Assembly (NCBI GenBank): GCA_965221075.1
Contig: OZ244865.1
Location: 1,116,001 to 1,180,000 of the forward strand
Reading direction: 5' to 3'
Length of the DNA stretch: 64,000 bases
From: UBA2970 sp965221075
GTDB lineage: Bacteria; Verrucomicrobiota; Verrucomicrobiia; Limisphaerales; AAA164-E04
In this document: positions 61,506 through 64,000 of the stretch, piece by piece
How positions within the stretch are numbered: position 1 is the stretch's first letter
Layout of the letters: each line of letters begins with the position of its first letter
Notes under the pieces: generated by a model
What the model saw: the letters and a program-made list of their open reading frames with translations, nothing else
What the model was told of the DNA's origin: nothing
Database searches by the model: none
Program-made: the position numbers and the translations under genes

Positions 61506-62472
61506 CAGCCGCTGGCTCGAGGAGAACACCTACCACCACTCGGACTTCTGGGATCTCCTGAAGCTGATCGAGATCAAGGAGAGGAAGAACCTGAGCATCT
61601 CCCTCTGCATCCCGGCCCTCAACGAGGCCGCCACCATCGGCAAGGAGGTGGTGATCTTCCGCTCCGAGCTGATGAGCCGCTATCCCCTGATCGACGAGAT
61701 CGCGGTGATCGACTCGGGCTCGACCGACCGCACCCGGGAGATCGCCGCCTCGTTCGGGGCCGACGTGTACCTGGACGAGGAGATCCTGCCCGAGGAGGGC
61801 AACATGAAGGGGAAGGGTGAGAACCTCTGGAAGGCGATCTACCAGCTCAAGGGGGACATCATCGTCTATGTCGACGCCGACATCACCAACATCCATCCCC
61901 GCTTCGTCTACGGCCTGGTCGGGCCGCTGCTCTACAGCGACACCGTCTCCTACGTGAAGGCCTTCTACGACCGCCCCCTGAAGCTCTCCCAGGGAATCCG
62001 GGCCTCGGGCGGGGGGCGGGTCACCGAGATCCTGGTGCGCCCCCTCTTCTCGCTGTTCTTTCCCGAGCTCTCGGCCGTGATCCAGCCCCTCTCGGGGGAG
62101 TACGCGGTGCGCCGCCACGTGCTCGAGCAGATCGCCTTCCCCGTCGGATACGGGGTGGAGACGGCCCACCTGCTCGACGTGTACCGCCTGTTGGGCATGG
62201 GCGCCTTCGCCCAGACGGATCTCGACCGCCGGGTCCACCGCAACCAGTCCACGGTCGCCCTGGGCCGGATGTCCTTCGGCATCCTCCAGACCTTCCTGAC
62301 CCGCATGCGGAGGATGGGGGTTCTGGGGCAGATGGCGGACTTCCACCAGGTCTACCGGCACTTCGAGGCCCAGGAGCGCAGCCATCTGCTGCGCGAGATG
62401 CGGATCGAGGAGCGGGAGCGCCCCCCGATGATCGGACTGGAGGCCTATCGCCGGAAGTTCGGCAGGAGCTGA
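61492..62472 (+). CDS. gpgS: Glucosyl-3-phosphoglycerate synthase-like (GT81)
   Basis: 326-residue GT-A glycosyltransferase closely fitting GpgS, which makes glucosyl-3-phosphoglycerate from NDP-glucose and 3-phosphoglycerate, the first step to glucosylglycerate. It has ISLCIPALNEAATIGKEV, EIAVIDSGSTDRTREIAASFGADVYL, the GKGENLWKAIY loop, the metal motif D128-A-D130 in YVDADITNIHPRFVYGLVGPLL, YVKAFYDRPL, and PLSGEYAVRRHVLEQIAFPVGYGVE. Length equals that of characterised enzymes. It overlaps the M20-like gene and is followed 8 bases later by another glycosyltransferase. The matching phosphatase (GpgP) is not in the window and may lie beyond 64 kb, or a direct route may be used. Confidence 0.9.
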   Translation: MKPNSSRWLEENTYHHSDFWDLLKLIEIKERKNLSISLCIPALNEAATIGKEVVIFRSELMSRYPLIDEIAVIDSGSTDRTREIAASFGADVYLDEEILPEEGNMKGKGENLWKAIYQLKGDIIVYVDADITNIHPRFVYGLVGPLLYSDTVSYVKAFYDRPLKLSQGIRASGGGRVTEILVRPLFSLFFPELSAVIQPLSGEYAVRRHVLEQIAFPVGYGVETAHLLDVYRLLGMGAFAQTDLDRRVHRNQSTVALGRMSFGILQTFLTRMRRMGVLGQMADFHQVYRHFEAQERSHLLREMRIEERERPPMIGLEAYRRKFGRS

Positions 62473-62480
62473 GCCCGCCG

Positions 62481-63917
62481 GTGCGCCTGGCCATCGTCCA
62501 CTACCACCTCAGGCGGGGCGGGGTGACCCGGGTGGTCGGCAACGCCCTGGAGAGCCTCGGCGAGGCGGGGATCCGTCCGGCCCTGCTCGCCTCGGACGCT
62601 CCGGGCCTGGATCCCGCCTGGGACCGGCTGGTGGAGCGGATCCCGGGACTGGGGTACGAGAGCGGAGAATCGCCCCGGTCCCTGGAGGAGGCTCTCCGGC
62701 AGGGGGCCCGCCGGAGGCTCGGAGGCCCTCCCGACCTGTGGCACGTCCACAACCCGCACCTGGGGAAGAACGCGGCCCTGACTGCCGCGGTAGCGAGCCT
62801 GGCCCGGAGCGGGGAGCGCCTCCTGCTCCACATCCACGACTTCCCCGAGGACGGGCGGCCGGGCAGCTACCAGGGCCTGCTCCGCGGCCTGGGGGGCAGG
62901 GAGGGGCTCGCCCGGCTCCTCTATCCCGTGGGGGAGACGATCCGCTACGCGGTGCTCAACCGCCGCGACCGCGACATCCTGGCCGGGGCCGGCCTTCCCC
63001 GGCAGTGGGTCCGGGTGGTGCCCAATCCGGTGAGCCCGGTCCGGGCCGAAGGGGAGGGGAGGCCGGACCTGCCGGGGGACTCCCTGATCCTCTATCCCAC
63101 CCGGGCCATCCGGCGCAAGAACCTGGGGGAGTTCCTGCTCTGGGCGTCGCTCGCCTCCCCGGGAGAGCTCTACGGCTGCTCCCTGGCTCCGGAGAACCCC
63201 CGGGCCCTGGCGGTGTACCGGCGGTGGGTGGAGCGGGCGCAGCGGTGGTCCCTTCCGGTCCGCTTCGACCTGGGAAGCGCCCATCCCTTCGGCCAGCTGG
63301 CGGCGGCGGCCGACCGCTGGGCGACCACCAGCGTCGCCGAGGGCTTCGGCCTGGCCTTCCTCGAGCCGTGGCTGGCGGGGAAGTGCGTGGTTGGCCGCGA
63401 TCTTCCCGGGATCACCTCGGACTTCTCGCAGGAGGGCCTGGATCTCTCCCACCTCTACCGCAGGCTCGACGTCCCCCTCTCCTGGCTGGACCGGGACCGG
63501 CTGCGGGCGGCCCTCGAACAGTCCCTGGGCCGGGTCCACCGGGCCTACTCCATGCCCCTGGATCCCGGGGCGGCCGGGATCGCGTGGGAGTCCATGGCGC
63601 GCCAGGGACGGATCGACTTCGGCCGGCTGGGGGAGCCCTTCCAGGAGGAGATCGTCGACGGGCTGTGCGGAGGAAGGCTGGGAGGCTCCGGGATCCGCCC
63701 TTCCCGGCTGGCCTCCCCCCTCCCCGAGGCCCGGATCGGGGAGAACCGGAGGGCGGTGCAGCGGAGCTTCTCCGCGAAGTCCCATGCGCGGGAGCTGGGG
63801 GAGATCTACCGCCAGCTCCTCGAGGCCGAGCCCGGCCCGGTCCATTGGCTGGATCCGGACCGGGTGCTGGCCCGGTTCCTGGATCCCGCCCGCCACTCCT
63901 TCCTCAGGGACGATTGA
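62481..63917 (+). CDS. GT4-like glycosyltransferase in the glucosylglycerate cluster
   Basis: 478-residue GT-B enzyme. The N-terminal lobe opens AIVHYHLRRGGVTRVVGNALESL, typical of GT4, with DLWHVHNPHLGKN and LLHIHDFPEDGRPGSYQ. The C-terminal lobe has LYPTRAIRRKNLGEFLLWA and an EX7E motif in TSVAEGFGLAFLEPWLAGKCVVGRDLPGI. A further C-terminal extension of about 90 residues (from about 385) is basic and contains QRSFSAKSHARELGEIYRQLL. It starts at GTG 62481, 8 bases after gpgS, so it is part of the same operon. It may elongate the glycoside or act on a different acceptor; nothing in the sequence decides. The window ends 83 bases after its stop, with no further gene visible. Confidence 0.8.
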   Translation: MRLAIVHYHLRRGGVTRVVGNALESLGEAGIRPALLASDAPGLDPAWDRLVERIPGLGYESGESPRSLEEALRQGARRRLGGPPDLWHVHNPHLGKNAALTAAVASLARSGERLLLHIHDFPEDGRPGSYQGLLRGLGGREGLARLLYPVGETIRYAVLNRRDRDILAGAGLPRQWVRVVPNPVSPVRAEGEGRPDLPGDSLILYPTRAIRRKNLGEFLLWASLASPGELYGCSLAPENPRALAVYRRWVERAQRWSLPVRFDLGSAHPFGQLAAAADRWATTSVAEGFGLAFLEPWLAGKCVVGRDLPGITSDFSQEGLDLSHLYRRLDVPLSWLDRDRLRAALEQSLGRVHRAYSMPLDPGAAGIAWESMARQGRIDFGRLGEPFQEEIVDGLCGGRLGGSGIRPSRLASPLPEARIGENRRAVQRSFSAKSHARELGEIYRQLLEAEPGPVHWLDPDRVLARFLDPARHSFLRDD

Positions 63918-64000
63918 CTTTTTTCTTGCGCCCCGCGGGCGTGCGGACCAGCCTCGCTGCGGCTCGTTCCTGGACCTTTCCCGATCCTCCACCCCCCTTG

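Noticed and set aside
1..64000. tRNA, rRNA, riboswitch or CRISPR structures
   Set aside because: Intergenic regions were read for TPsiC-like words, cloverleaf arms and regular repeats; none was convincing. A covariance-model search would be needed to exclude small RNAs.

Overview
The window is about 64 kb of high-G+C DNA, densely coded, with many 4-base ATGA-type overlaps. It most likely comes from a member of the Verrucomicrobiota or a close PVC relative. Planctomycete-type families (two PSD1/DUF1501 pairs, a PVC-type CxxCH protein, a prepilin with an H-x9-DG motif, a verrucomicrobial-style Gfo/Idh/MocA oxidoreductase) sit beside a complete dcw division and cell-wall cluster with ftsA and ftsZ, which Planctomycetota and Chlamydiae lack. 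The phylum is inferred from gene content only.

Layout. 1-10.7 kb: pdxJ 3' end, an orphan P-loop ATPase, priA, a secreted PQQ-like propeller protein, gltX, an HU protein, a carbamoylputrescine amidase homologue overlapping gluQ, and a GT9 glycosyltransferase. 10.9-17.4 kb: a very long PSD1 cytochrome plus DUF1501 pair, then DUF4956 overlapping a VTC-domain protein. 17.5-18.8 kb: a paralogue of the first orphan ATPase. 19.2-25.0 kb: a tight operon of CE15-like esterase, PSD1, DUF1501 and ThuA-like protein. 25.1-26.9 kb: a RibD-C reductase overlapping queA. 27.3-46.9 kb: dcw cluster in the order mraZ, unknown gene, rsmH, ftsL, ftsI, murE, murF, mraY, murD, LysM gene, ftsW-murG, murC-murB, ddl, ftsQ, ftsA, ftsZ. 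46.9-53.8 kb: gene-poor accessory stretch with a decayed IS630-type transposase, a secreted dikinase-like protein, a prepilin and a small duplicated membrane protein. 53.8-63.9 kb: a Tat-exported oxidoreductase, a DUF6807/propeller/HEAT/cytochrome protein, and a cluster that looks like glucosylglycerate or mannosylglucosylglycerate synthesis.

How the genes work together. The dcw block is one transcription-sized unit making UDP-MurNAc-pentapeptide (MurB, C, D, E, F, Ddl), lipid I and II (MraY, MurG) and septal wall (FtsW, FtsI, FtsL, FtsQ, FtsA, FtsZ). Its 5' end carries a striking 10-bp periodic operator that fits MraZ autoregulation. Two pairs of steps are encoded as single reading frames: FtsW-MurG and MurC-MurB. 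FtsZ is recognisable but has altered catalytic motifs. The PSD1, DUF1501, ThuA, CE15 and heme proteins fit exported machinery for attacking complex polysaccharides. GluQ and QueA together imply queuosine and glutamyl-queuosine tRNA modification. The last cluster suggests an organic-acid glycoside as compatible solute.

Most unusual points: the FtsW-MurG fusion, the periodic operator, the divergent FtsZ, a secreted protein with glucan-water-dikinase-like architecture, the two orphan ATPase paralogues, and an M20-fold protein that has lost its catalytic residues within the solute cluster. No tRNA, rRNA or CRISPR array was recognised.
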